Shown here: positions 7,341-15,065 of the stretch, one piece after another
How positions within the stretch are numbered: position 1 is the stretch's first letter
Layout of the letters: each line of letters starts with the position of its first letter
Assembly (NCBI GenBank): GCA_034433615.1
Contig: DAOUAJ010000457.1
Coordinates: forward strand, 1 to 23,192
Direction of reading: 5' to 3'
Length of the DNA: 23,192 nt
DNA from: DAOUAJ01 sp034433615
Lineage (GTDB): Bacteria; Chloroflexota; Anaerolineae; DUEN01
Program-made: the position numbers and the translations under genes
The notes under the pieces: generated by a model
The model's database searches: none
Seen by the model: the letters and a program-made list of their open reading frames with translations, nothing else
What the model was told of the DNA's origin: nothing

Positions 7341-8894
7341 TCAGGTCAAGGCAGGCTTGTTCTTCTGCAATACCGAGTATGTCTCGCGCAGCTTATCGAA
7401 CAACGAGGCGTAGAGGCTGACGAAAGGCCGATACCGAGCGTGATGCTCGGGCCGCGGCTCGATGCGATCGGTCGTCCCGACAAAGCGGCGGGGTGTGGCT
7501 TTGAGGTCGTCAAAGACGCCGACGGCGTAGCCGGCCACAATCGCCGAGCCCAGCACGGCGAACTCCTGCCGATTCAGGCGTACGTAGGGGATGCCTAACA
7601 CGTCGGCCTTGATCTGGTTCCAGACCCGGCTGCTGGAGCCGCCGCCGATCACGCGAGCCTCCTTGAACGTGAGATCGGGGAACAACTGCTTTTCGATGTC
7701 AAGGTACAACGCGTACTCGTAGGCCACCCCTTCCAGCAACGAGCGGTAAAAGTGCGCCCTGGTGTGCGCCCAGGTGAATCCCAGCCACAGGCCGCGCAGG
7801 TCGGGGTCGTTGGGGCACACCCGCCCGCCCAGGTGCGGGAGAAAGAGCAGGCCGTCCGAGCCGGGCGAGATGGCGGCAGCACGCTCATCCAGTAAGGCAT
7901 ACACGCTGCGCCCTTCCCGTTGGGCTTGGGCCTTCTCCTCGACAGCGATCTCGTCCCGGAACCAGCGCAAATTCAGCCCCCCGCCGTTGATATAGGCCAG
8001 CGCGTACCACAGGTCCGGCGGGACCAGGCGCGCGGTGAAGAGGGTCTTGTGCTTCACGTCCGGAACGAATTCAGCCGTGCAGGTGGCCAGCACCGAGGCG
8101 GTGCCGGCCACGTCGAACACCAAGCCGGGCTCCACCATCGCCGCGCCCAGCATCCCCGCCGCCTGATCACCGCAGCCAGCGGCGATCGGCGTCCCGGCCA
8201 GCAGTCCGGTCTCACGGGCCGCCTCCGGCGTGACCCGGCCAATAATCTCCCATGGGCTGAGGATGCGCGGCAGCTTCTCCATCGGCACGTCGAAGAGACC
8301 ACACAGCTCCGGCGACCAGGCGGCCGCGCGCGCGTCGCTCAGGCAGGAGAAGTGGATGTACGTGTAGTCTATGAACGCCTCCTCGCCGCGCAGGCCGGCC
8401 ATCCGCCCGGCCACGTAGCCGCCAGGCACGACGAACCTGGCGATGCGCCGGAACACCTCAGGCCGCTCCCGCATCCACCAGAGGATCTTTGGCCCATGGG
8501 AGTAAGTCGGTGGGCCGCCCGTCTTTTCGATGATCAGACGTTCGTGTCGCTTCATCTCCTCGATGTACGGGCCGCAGCGCGTGTCCAGCCACGAATCGTA
8601 CACCGTGGGCGTGCCCCAATCGGCGTCCACCGAACCGATGCCGGCCATCTGCCCGTCGAAGGCGATGGCTGCCACCTCGCCGGGGCAAATGCCGCTCCTC
8701 TCCAGGCAGGTCTGGATCGTGCGCACCGCCGAGCCATAAATCTCGTCCATGCTCTGTTCCACCCAGCCGGGCTGCGGGTAGTAGAGTTTAGACTCCTCGT
8801 AGGCATCGGCGATCAGGTTCCCCTGGGTATCGAAGATGGCGGCCTTGGTGCCGGCGGTGCCGAGGTCCACGCCGATGAGGTACGTCTGTGCCAT
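7341..8894 (-). CDS. FGGY-family carbohydrate kinase (xylulokinase-like)
   Basis: The 517-residue protein shows the two-domain FGGY layout. The N-terminal phosphate-binding loop is DLGTAGTKAAIFD (residues 10-22), the substrate loop is AIAFDGQMAGIG, the catalytic-aspartate region is AGCGDQAAGMLGAA, and the C-terminal nucleotide-binding motif is VIGGGSSSRVWNQIKADVLG with PYVRLNRQEFAVLGSAIVAG. Members phosphorylate ketoses, polyols or related sugars; GQM with the overall length favours a xylulokinase-like enzyme, but the substrate is not determined. AGAGGAAT precedes the ATG. It is the last gene of the minus-strand operon, 67 bp after the upstream SDR gene. It would feed the product of the GH31/SDR steps into central metabolism as a phosphate ester. 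Confidence 0.85.
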   Translation of the reverse strand: MAQTYLIGVDLGTAGTKAAIFDTQGNLIADAYEESKLYYPQPGWVEQSMDEIYGSAVRTIQTCLERSGICPGEVAAIAFDGQMAGIGSVDADWGTPTVYDSWLDTRCGPYIEEMKRHERLIIEKTGGPPTYSHGPKILWWMRERPEVFRRIARFVVPGGYVAGRMAGLRGEEAFIDYTYIHFSCLSDARAAAWSPELCGLFDVPMEKLPRILSPWEIIGRVTPEAARETGLLAGTPIAAGCGDQAAGMLGAAMVEPGLVFDVAGTASVLATCTAEFVPDVKHKTLFTARLVPPDLWYALAYINGGGLNLRWFRDEIAVEEKAQAQREGRSVYALLDERAAAISPGSDGLLFLPHLGGRVCPNDPDLRGLWLGFTWAHTRAHFYRSLLEGVAYEYALYLDIEKQLFPDLTFKEARVIGGGSSSRVWNQIKADVLGIPYVRLNRQEFAVLGSAIVAGYAVGVFDDLKATPRRFVGTTDRIEPRPEHHARYRPFVSLYASLFDKLRETYSVLQKNKPALT

Positions 8895-8961
8895 GCCTTT
8901 ATTCCTCTGCGGTAGGCATCATTCTACCTTTCATGCTGGTTATGGGGCGTGAGCCAGGTAC

Positions 8962-9723
8962 CTATTGGACGGTGTAGCCGCCGTCAACAGAGAGGACGGC
9001 CCCGGTCGCGTAGCCCAGATCGTCCGCAGCGAGATACAGGATACCGGCGGCGATTTCTTCTGGACGGCCAAGCCGGTTCAGGGGGCGGGATTCTTCCAGT
9101 GCACGGCGCACTTTCGCCGGGTCGGCCTCTTTGGCAAGCGCGGCCTTGACCAGGGGGGTCTCCGTCGTGCCTGGGCAGATGCAATTGGCCCGGATGTTGT
9201 CCGCCGCGAAATCTACTGCGGTGCTCTTGGTCAGGGCGATGACCCCCGCCTTGGAAACATTGTAGGCCACCTGGTTCTTGATCGCCACCAGGCCGGCCTC
9301 GGAAGCCACATTGACGATGACCCCACCGCCTGTCTTCTTCATCGCGGGGATCGCATACTTCGAGCAAAGGAAAACGCCCTTGAGATTGACGTTCAGGATT
9401 CGATCCCAATCGGTTTCGGCGGTATTGGCAACATCCCCTTTTGTGTAGATGCCCGCATTGTTGACCAGGATGTCCAGCCGGCCGTAGGTGTCGAGGGCCG
9501 TCTGGACCATCTTCTGGGCATCCGCTGCCACCGACACGTCGGCCTGGACAAAAGTTGCCTCGCCTCCGGCCTCGCGAATGAGGGTGACCGTGTTAGGTCC
9601 AGCGATCGAATCATGGTCCGCAACCACAACCCGGGCGCCCTCGCGTGCAAACAGGAGCGCGGTGGCCTGCCCAATGCCGGCCCCGGCCCCCGTCACGATC
9701 GCCACTTTGCCTGTCAGTTTCAT
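8962..9723 (-). CDS. Short-chain dehydrogenase/reductase (classical SDR)
   Basis: I start the protein at MKLTGK (253 residues) because GAGGGG lies 8 nt upstream; the open frame adds only five residues from an ATG inside that site. Motifs are the nucleotide loop TGAGAGIG (residues 11-18), an acidic residue after beta-2 (VVVAD, D36) that favours NAD(H), NNAG (88-91) and the catalytic S141, Y154, K158 (NVASEAG and AYNVSK). The C-terminus SVDGGYTVQ is typical of classical SDRs. It probably oxidises a sugar, sugar acid or polyol in the same pathway. It lies 23 bp downstream of a second SDR gene, so the two are co-transcribed and possibly sequential steps. Confidence 0.88.
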   Translation of the reverse strand: MKLTGKVAIVTGAGAGIGQATALLFAREGARVVVADHDSIAGPNTVTLIREAGGEATFVQADVSVAADAQKMVQTALDTYGRLDILVNNAGIYTKGDVANTAETDWDRILNVNLKGVFLCSKYAIPAMKKTGGGVIVNVASEAGLVAIKNQVAYNVSKAGVIALTKSTAVDFAADNIRANCICPGTTETPLVKAALAKEADPAKVRRALEESRPLNRLGRPEEIAAGILYLAADDLGYATGAVLSVDGGYTVQ

Positions 9724-9746
9724 CCCGGTTCCCCTCATTCGCTATC

Positions 9747-10541
9747 TCACGCCACTACGTTCAACCACCCACCGTCCACGTAGTAAGTAGAACCGACACA
9801 GTAACTCGCTCGCGGCGAACAGAGAAAGACAAAGAAGTTGGCCAATTCTTCAGGCGTCGCAAAGCGGCCAATGGGGGCGTTCTTCTTTGCGATCTGATCG
9901 AGATACTCTTCCCAACTGATGTCTTTGCCCGCGGTCAGTTGCTTGGCTGTCTTTACCCAGTCTGGAGTGAGAATCAGCCCAGGATTGATGCAGTTGACGC
10001 GAATGTTGTCTTTGATCAGCTCGTTGGCCAGGCACTTAGAGAACATCATCAAGGCTGCCTTGGTCACATTGTAAATGGGCTCGTAGTCAAGAGGCTGTTT
10101 GGCGCAGATGGAGGCATTGTTGATGATGACGCCGCCGCCCCGCCTGCGCATCGAGGGCACCAGGCCGCGTGATAGCCTGACGGCCGCCATGACGTGCAAA
10201 TCCCAATAGTACTGCCATTTCTCGTCAGGGGCGTCCATGATGGTTTCATTGCTGCCTGTTCCTGCGTTGTTGATCAGGATGTCTGCGCCGCCAAATTCCC
10301 TCTCGACCTCACTGACAAGGCGGCTTATATCGTTAACCTTAGTCACGTCAGCTCTGACGCCGAGAACTCTGACGCCGTACTGGTTGGCGATTTCGCCAGC
10401 CTTCTCCGTGAGGCGCTCTTCGCTTCTAGCGCAGAGGGCCAGGTGGACCCCCTCCTGTGCCAGAGCCTGCGCAACGGCCAGACCGATGCCCACGCTGCCA
10501 CCGGTGATGACGGCGACTTTGTCTTTGAGGCCGAGATCCAT
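9747..10541 (-). CDS. Short-chain dehydrogenase/reductase, second copy type
   Basis: The 264-residue classical SDR has TGGSVGIG (residues 13-20), arginine-containing ALCARSEERL after beta-2 (R39, which favours NADP(H)), NNAG (91-94) and the catalytic S144, Y157, K161 (NNASICAKQ and IYNVTK). The distinctive insert DWVKTAKQLTAGKDISWEEYLDQIAKK before the C-terminal block occurs in SDRs of the 3-oxoacyl-reductase-like group. It differs strongly from the neighbouring SDR, including in the predicted cofactor, so it is not a recent duplication. It lies 15 bp after GH31, so both belong to one transcript. The substrate is not determinable. Confidence 0.87.
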   Translation of the reverse strand: MDLGLKDKVAVITGGSVGIGLAVAQALAQEGVHLALCARSEERLTEKAGEIANQYGVRVLGVRADVTKVNDISRLVSEVEREFGGADILINNAGTGSNETIMDAPDEKWQYYWDLHVMAAVRLSRGLVPSMRRRGGGVIINNASICAKQPLDYEPIYNVTKAALMMFSKCLANELIKDNIRVNCINPGLILTPDWVKTAKQLTAGKDISWEEYLDQIAKKNAPIGRFATPEELANFFVFLCSPRASYCVGSTYYVDGGWLNVVA

Positions 10542-10556
10542 GGCTTTACGCTCCTT

Positions 10557-12566
10557 TCATCTGATGTCGGCACGGATGGGCAACCGGGCTTCTCCGCGCA
10601 GGTAGAGCGGGATGCGCTCCAATGGCGCGTCCGCCGTGACCCACTGACCGCCTTCGAAGGTCCCATCTGCCCAGGCATCAGTCCAGGTCGTCCCGGCCGG
10701 CAGGTAGAGCTTACGGCTGCGAGCACCCTCGTAGAGCACTGGGGCGACAAGTAAGTCCGGGCCAAACATAAACTGGTCATCCACCGCCCAACACGTTTTG
10801 TCCCCTGGGAAGTCGAAGAAGAGCGGGCGCATCGGAGGGATGCCTTTCTCGTGGGCCAGGCGCATCTGATCCATGATGTAGGGCCGCAGCCGCTCGCGCA
10901 GGAACAGCAGTTCCTTGATGATGGCGTAGGCCTCGTCACCGAAGGACCACACCTCGTTGGGGCCACCTGTATGCCAACCGCTGGTCGGCTGCCGGAAGCC
11001 GTGCAGGCGGAACAGCGGGCAGAAGAGGCCGTACTGGAACCACCGCACGATGAGTTCGCGGAAGTAGGGCGATGCTGGATCACCACCGATGAAGCCACCG
11101 ATGTCCGTAGTCCACCAGGGGATGCCACTCAGGCCGATGTTCAGTCCGGCGCGAACCTGGGCCTGCAGCGCCTCGAACGTAGACCGGATGTCCCCAGACC
11201 AGACCGCCGCCGCATACCGCTGGCTCCCCGCCCACGCCGACCGGCAGAGCGTGATGATCTCTTCTTCCCCCTCGGCGCGCATCCCCTCGTAGAAAGCACG
11301 CTCGTGCATTAAGGGGTAGATATTCGCCACCGCCGCCCCATTGCCGATGTGGAAGCGCAGATTCCCAGGGTCTTCGTGCCGGGTCTCAGGCTCGCAAGCG
11401 TCCAGCCACCAGACCTTAATCCCGTGCCGGTAGTAGCCCTCACGGACTCGTTCCCAGATGAAGCGCCGCGCTTCGGGATGGGTGGGGTCGTAGTAGTGCA
11501 TGTAGACTGGCCCCGTGAACCCGGTATCGGTAAAGAGCATGAGCGCCGGAACGCCACGCTCGGTGCGAAGCAGTAACCCGCGTCGTTGCATCTCTCCGAA
11601 GTTAGTGCTGGCAGGGTTGACGGTGGGCCAGATGGAGACCATCACTTTGACCCCCATCTCCTCCAACTCGCGCACCATGGCCGCCGGATCTGGCCAACAT
11701 TCAGGGTCGAACTGCCATTCGCCCTGCTTCGTCCAGTGGAAGAAGTCTATGACGATGACCGAGAGGGGCAATCCACGACGCTTGTACTCCCGTGCCACAG
11801 AGAGTAACTCCTCCTGCGTGCGGTAGCGGAGCTTGCACTGCCAGAAACCGGCCGCCCACTCGGGCAACATGGGCGCGTGGCCGGTCGCGTCGGCGTAGTG
11901 GGCCATGATCTGCGCCGGTGTGTCGCCGACGGTAATCCAGTAATCCATCTGTGGGGTGGCCTCGGCCACCCAGCGCGTCTGAGCCTGTCCCAGTTCCACA
12001 CGTCCCACGGCTGGATTGTTCCACAGGAAGCCGTAGCCCCGGCTCGATAGAAGGAAGGGAATGCAGACCTCGGTGTTGCACTGGACCAGGTCAATCACGG
12101 CACCCTTCTGGTCCAGTAAACCGTGCTGGTGCTGGCCCAGACCGTAGAGGCGCTCGTCGTCATAAGCCTTAAATCGCACCTGGACCTGGAAAAGGTCGCC
12201 CCCTACAGGCTTAAACTGCCGCGCCGGCGGCCGGGGGAAGTATGACGGCGACTCGGCCAGAAGTTCAGCGCCGGTGGCGCTATTGAGGAAGCGGATGGCC
12301 GCCTGGATGCCGGAATCAACCCGCTCCCCACCTGGGCGGACTTCGGCAGTGATTGCGCCGTTGCGGATAACGGCGCGTTCCTCGCCGATCTCAATTTGTG
12401 CTTCAACGGGGATGGGGTCCAGCAGCGCGTCCGGCAGGTCATCTCGGATCTCTAGCGCCAGCGTGGCGCGCACCCGCAGGCTATTGGGGCCCCATGGTTC
12501 AATCCGCACAGTCTCGTGGTACTGCTCCCAAATGAGCGAATTTCCCTCTTGACGAAGACCTTGCAT
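10557..12566 (-). CDS. Glycoside hydrolase family 31, alpha-xylosidase-like
   Basis: The 669-residue protein has the GH31 plan: an N-terminal beta-sandwich (RLYGLGQHQHGLLDQKG, residues about 139-155), a (beta/alpha)8 catalytic barrel and C-terminal beta domains. The nucleophile motif is KVWWLDACEPE with D389, and the acid/base motif is WSGDI with D459. The WLDA-EP form and the DFFHWTKQGEWQFDPECWPDP stretch resemble alpha-xylosidases (YicI/XylS group) more than alpha-glucosidases or sulfoquinovosidases. There is no signal peptide, so it acts in the cytoplasm on imported xyloglucan-like or other alpha-linked sugars. AGGAGGG precedes the start. It lies directly behind the stub of a sugar permease gene and before the two SDR genes. 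Confidence 0.88.
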   Translation of the reverse strand: MQGLRQEGNSLIWEQYHETVRIEPWGPNSLRVRATLALEIRDDLPDALLDPIPVEAQIEIGEERAVIRNGAITAEVRPGGERVDSGIQAAIRFLNSATGAELLAESPSYFPRPPARQFKPVGGDLFQVQVRFKAYDDERLYGLGQHQHGLLDQKGAVIDLVQCNTEVCIPFLLSSRGYGFLWNNPAVGRVELGQAQTRWVAEATPQMDYWITVGDTPAQIMAHYADATGHAPMLPEWAAGFWQCKLRYRTQEELLSVAREYKRRGLPLSVIVIDFFHWTKQGEWQFDPECWPDPAAMVRELEEMGVKVMVSIWPTVNPASTNFGEMQRRGLLLRTERGVPALMLFTDTGFTGPVYMHYYDPTHPEARRFIWERVREGYYRHGIKVWWLDACEPETRHEDPGNLRFHIGNGAAVANIYPLMHERAFYEGMRAEGEEEIITLCRSAWAGSQRYAAAVWSGDIRSTFEALQAQVRAGLNIGLSGIPWWTTDIGGFIGGDPASPYFRELIVRWFQYGLFCPLFRLHGFRQPTSGWHTGGPNEVWSFGDEAYAIIKELLFLRERLRPYIMDQMRLAHEKGIPPMRPLFFDFPGDKTCWAVDDQFMFGPDLLVAPVLYEGARSRKLYLPAGTTWTDAWADGTFEGGQWVTADAPLERIPLYLRGEARLPIRADIR

Positions 12567-12590
12567 GGAAGTCCCTCCTGGGCTACCAGG

Positions 12591-12728
12591 TCAATACCGG
12601 TAGCGCGGTTCGTGCAATTTGTGACCGGCCAGAGCGAGCAGGATGATCAGGCCGTTGAAAAATTGAGTCCAGAAGCCGGTCAACCCGGCCTCGATGACTC
12701 CGGTTTCAATAAACCGGATAGTAAAGCT
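12591..12728 (-). pseudogene. C-terminal remnant of a sugar ABC transporter permease (RbsC-like)
   Basis: Immediately after the gntR stop codon, and in the same frame, the sequence reads RFIETGVIEAGLTGFWTQF, then FNGLIILLALAGHKLHEPRYRY and a TGA (12591-12593). This is the last membrane helix and tail typical of ribose/simple-sugar ABC permeases. No start codon or upstream permease sequence exists. I infer that a deletion removed most of a transporter (binding protein, ATPase, permease) that once lay between gntR and GH31. The 163-bp gap holds nothing else except the GH31 ribosome site. Confidence 0.65.
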
Positions 12729-13562
12729 CTAACGCACAGATGAACTCTTGAGACCGTTGCTTCCTGGTAGGCTGGAAGGAATATCCTCCCCCTGCAACGG
12801 TTTCTCACCGGCCCTGACTCGAATCAGCTCGACTTCAAACTGGCTGCGGTCACCGCGATGTTTGGCTTCGTAGTACTCGATCGGCCGTCCATCTCTGAGG
12901 TAGCTAACACTCTTGAGCAGGACGATGGGAGACCCGAGCGCGATGTCAAGGAGCCTGGCATCCTGATCGCTGGCCGCAATGGCTTCCAGAGTGCGCCGTC
13001 CGCGGACAATCTCCAGCCCATACTTTTCCTCAAGCACAGCATAGAGAGACTGGTTGCTCAGGTCGTCATGGAGTAGCCCTGGGCAGGCCGCGTAAGGGAT
13101 GTAAGTGGTCACGAACACGATCGGCTCATTATTGACAAAGCGCAGCCGGTCAATCTTGATGACTTTGTCCCCTGCGTTTATACTCAGCCGTTCTGCCAGC
13201 AACTTGGAAGCGGGGATGACCGCTTGTTCCAGGACGCGGGTGACCGGCGTGAACCCGCGATCTACCATGTCCTGGTAAAAGCCGGTCAGCTTCTGAACGA
13301 GGCTCTCGCGAATCTTCGGCTTGGCCACAAAGGTGCCCTTGCCCTTGCGGCGATAGAGGAGGCCTTCGTTGACCAAATCGTCCAAAGCCTGGCGAACGAC
13401 CGTACGGCTGACCTGGAAGGTCTGGCACAGCTCAGCCTCTGATGGGAGCTGCTGACCCGGCTGTAGAGTGCCATTAGCCAGGTTCTCGCGGAACCATTCC
13501 TCCAGTTGATGGTAGTAAGGCACCGGGCTATCATGATCAATCGCTGTTGGACGCAAGAACAT
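12729..13562 (-). CDS. GntR-family transcriptional regulator with UTRA domain (HutC subfamily)
   Basis: The 277-residue protein has an N-terminal winged HTH (residues about 12-80: PYYHQLEEWFRENLANG, PSEAELCQTFQVSRTVVRQALDDL, GKGTFVAKPK). A UTRA effector-binding domain follows (about 98-245: VIKIDRLRFVNNEPIVF, YIPYAACPGLL, GSPIVLLKSVSYLRDGRPIEYYEAKHRGDRSQFEVEL). It is probably a repressor released by a sugar or sugar phosphate. Its own promoter and the divergent promoter both carry matching 18-bp palindromes, which supports autoregulation and control of both flanking operons. The tail after the UTRA domain is weakly conserved-looking and ends where a permease remnant begins, so its C-terminus may have been altered by that deletion. 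No strong ribosome site precedes 13562. Confidence 0.9.
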   Translation of the reverse strand: MFLRPTAIDHDSPVPYYHQLEEWFRENLANGTLQPGQQLPSEAELCQTFQVSRTVVRQALDDLVNEGLLYRRKGKGTFVAKPKIRESLVQKLTGFYQDMVDRGFTPVTRVLEQAVIPASKLLAERLSINAGDKVIKIDRLRFVNNEPIVFVTTYIPYAACPGLLHDDLSNQSLYAVLEEKYGLEIVRGRRTLEAIAASDQDARLLDIALGSPIVLLKSVSYLRDGRPIEYYEAKHRGDRSQFEVELIRVRAGEKPLQGEDIPSSLPGSNGLKSSSVR

Positions 13563-13601
13563 GTCAAATCAGTTGTCTTCTGGAAATCACCTGATTAGAT
13601 C

Positions 13602-13619
13602 ATCCTGTCATGACAGGAT
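13602..13619. promoter_or_regulatory. GntR operator 1 (perfect 18-bp palindrome)
   Basis: ATCCTGTCATGACAGGAT is a perfect inverted repeat lying just downstream of the predicted gntR transcription start, 16 bp beyond its -10 box. A 16/18 copy lies at 13804-13821 in the mirror position for the divergent operon. I infer it is the binding site of the adjacent GntR protein. Confidence 0.75.
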
Positions 13620-13635
13620 ACTAAGTCCCAAGAAC

Positions 13636-13664
13636 ATATTATCAGATACTCGATGGTCTGTCAA
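13636..13664 (-). promoter_or_regulatory. Sigma70 promoter of gntR and the GH31-SDR-FGGY operon
   Basis: On the minus strand TTGACA (13659-13664) is separated by exactly 17 bp from TAATAT (13636-13641), close to the full consensus. Transcription would start near 13629 and run through operator 1. Confidence 0.8.
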
Positions 13665-13759
13665 GTGATTTTTGAGCTTGCAGAGCAGCAATTTTAACGC
13701 ACAGGGCAGGCTTCCGAGGCCTTCTGAGCCCCTTTCCCGATCCGTTGCGGCATTGTACG

Positions 13760-13788
13760 TTGACAAAGGGCTTGTTCGATGATATAGT
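13760..13788 (+). promoter_or_regulatory. Sigma70 promoter of the Gfo/Idh-PGI-dehydrogenase operon
   Basis: TTGACA (13760-13765), a 17-bp spacer and TATAGT (13783-13788) form a near-consensus promoter with a start near 13795. The operator-like site 13804-13821 lies in the leader, where a bound repressor would block elongation or clearance. Confidence 0.78.
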
Positions 13789-13803
13789 GACCTGAGTGCT
13801 GTA

Positions 13804-13821
13804 ATCCTGTCATTACAAGAT
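13804..13821. promoter_or_regulatory. GntR operator 2 (imperfect palindrome)
   Basis: ATCCTGTCATTACAAGAT matches operator 1 at 16 of 18 positions, and both mismatches fall in the right half-site. It starts 15 bp downstream of the -10 box of the plus-strand promoter, almost the same geometry as operator 1. A weaker right half would predict weaker binding than at gntR. Confidence 0.72.
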
Positions 13822-13864
13822 CACTGCACACCTTGGTGACCTTGTCATTCGTCGGTGAGGGGCT

Positions 13865-14899
13865 ATGTCCAACCCTGTAAGAATTTGCTTGGTTGGTGCA
13901 GGCCGCGCTGCCCAGGTGCACGCCGATTCCCTGGTCAACCATATCCCGCGCGGTCAACTGGTTGCTCTGGTTGACCCTGATCTCAACGCGCTACAGGCAA
14001 CCGGTGATCGCTATGGTGTTGATGCTCGCTTTGATTCCCTGGAGGCGGCGCTGGATGGCGCCGCCTTCGACGCAGTAGTCATCACCACGCCGACCTTCAC
14101 CCACAAGCCGCTGGCCCTCCTGGCAGCCGAGGCCGGCAAGCACATCTTCTGTGAGAAGCCCATGGCGCTCACCCTGGCCGAATGCGATGCGATGATCGAA
14201 GCCGCGGAGCGCAACGGCGTCTTCCTGCAACTGGGCTTCATGCGCCGCTTCGACCCAGAGTTCGTGGCGGCAGCCGAACGCATCCAGGCCGGGGAGATCG
14301 GGCGCCCGATGATGATCAAGTCACTGACCCATGGCCCCGGGCTGCCGCCCCCTTGGGCACGTGATCTCAAAACTTCCAACGGGATGCTGGCCGAGGTCAA
14401 CAGCCATGATTGGGACTGCATACGTTGGCTGATGGGATCCAACCCTCAGCGCGTTTACACCGAGGTTGCCAACTTCAAGGGCGCAGCCCTGGGCGTTGAC
14501 ACGCCGAACTTTTACGATAACGCGCTGGTTACGATCCGCTTCGAGAACGGGGGATTGGGAAGTATCTCCAGCGTATGCCCCTGTGAGTATGGCTACGACG
14601 CCCGCGTCGAGATCATCGGCGAGCAGGGCATCATGCAGATCGGCCAGCTCGCGGGCCAAGCGGTAGCCGTGTGCACTAATCGTGACCAGGGCCTGGTGAC
14701 GCCGATCTATCGCACCTGGCCGGAGCGCTTTGCCTGGGGATACATCCGCGAGATGGAACATTTCATCCACTGCATCCAGACGGGCACAGCGCCCAAGGTA
14801 GGTGGCCAGGACGGGCGCTGGGCGGTGGCCAGCGTCCTGGCCGCCACAAAGTCATTTCTGGAAGAGCGCCCGGTCTACTTAAGCGAGGTGTTGTCCTGA
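13865..14899 (+). CDS. Gfo/Idh/MocA-family oxidoreductase (inositol dehydrogenase-like)
   Basis: The 344-residue protein has an N-terminal Rossmann fold with GAGRAA (residues 11-16), an acidic residue after beta-2 (VALVDPD) that favours NAD, the family signature FCEKPM (E97, K98, P99), and the substrate-binding/catalytic segment LAEVNSHDWDCIRWL (H181, D184). Members oxidise a ring or chain hydroxyl of inositols, free sugars or glycosides, often at C3 or C2. GAGGGG precedes the ATG. It is the first gene of the operon driven by the promoter at 13760-13788, divergent from gntR. The substrate is unknown; myo-inositol, glucose-type sugars or a xylose derivative are all possible. Confidence 0.9.
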   Translation: MSNPVRICLVGAGRAAQVHADSLVNHIPRGQLVALVDPDLNALQATGDRYGVDARFDSLEAALDGAAFDAVVITTPTFTHKPLALLAAEAGKHIFCEKPMALTLAECDAMIEAAERNGVFLQLGFMRRFDPEFVAAAERIQAGEIGRPMMIKSLTHGPGLPPPWARDLKTSNGMLAEVNSHDWDCIRWLMGSNPQRVYTEVANFKGAALGVDTPNFYDNALVTIRFENGGLGSISSVCPCEYGYDARVEIIGEQGIMQIGQLAGQAVAVCTNRDQGLVTPIYRTWPERFAWGYIREMEHFIHCIQTGTAPKVGGQDGRWAVASVLAATKSFLEERPVYLSEVLS

Positions 14900-14911
14900 A
14901 AATGGGGATTT

Positions 14912-15004
14912 GGACCACGAAGACACGAAGTAGCGCGACGCGAAGAGGCACCGCGGGTCTTTGCGTTCTTTGCGTTCTTTGCGACCCTTCGCGACTTCGT
15001 GATC
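14912..15004. repeat. Intergenic dispersed-type repeat with tandem 9-mers
   Basis: The gap after the Gfo/Idh gene holds CACGAAG twice (14916-14922, 14924-14930) and three 9-mers, TTTGCGTTC, TTTGCGTTC and TTTGCGACC (14960-14986). It ends with CTTCGTG (14995-15001), which is complementary to the opening CACGAAG. It can fold as one long imperfect hairpin. Sequences of this CACGAAG/TTTGCG style are, as far as I recall, scattered between genes in many environmental bacterial genomes, so it is probably a mobile or amplified repeat and not a gene-specific signal. Confidence 0.5.
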
Positions 15005-15065
15005 CCGTTTTCCCTCACTGTGGTGGCGCCGGTGGCATACACAACAGTTTTGAGGAGGCAATCTG

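Noticed and set aside
7920..8915. 331-codon open frame on the plus strand opposite the FGGY kinase
   Set aside because: It is a GC-rich antisense shadow of a clearly recognised FGGY gene, has no family pattern and has no ribosome site.
10557..12566. GH31 as a sulfoquinovosidase of a sulfoglycolytic operon
   Set aside because: The WLDACEPE nucleophile context and the DFFHWTKQGEW stretch look alpha-xylosidase-like. I do not see the sulfonate-binding pattern, and no sulfo-sugar kinase/aldolase set is nearby.
13789..13864. Possible riboswitch in the Gfo/Idh leader
   Set aside because: The leader is only about 70 nt, is accounted for by the operator and shows no known aptamer motif.
14960..14986. 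Tandem 9-mers as a CRISPR array
   Set aside because: The repeats are adjacent, have no spacers and are far too short; no cas genes are present.
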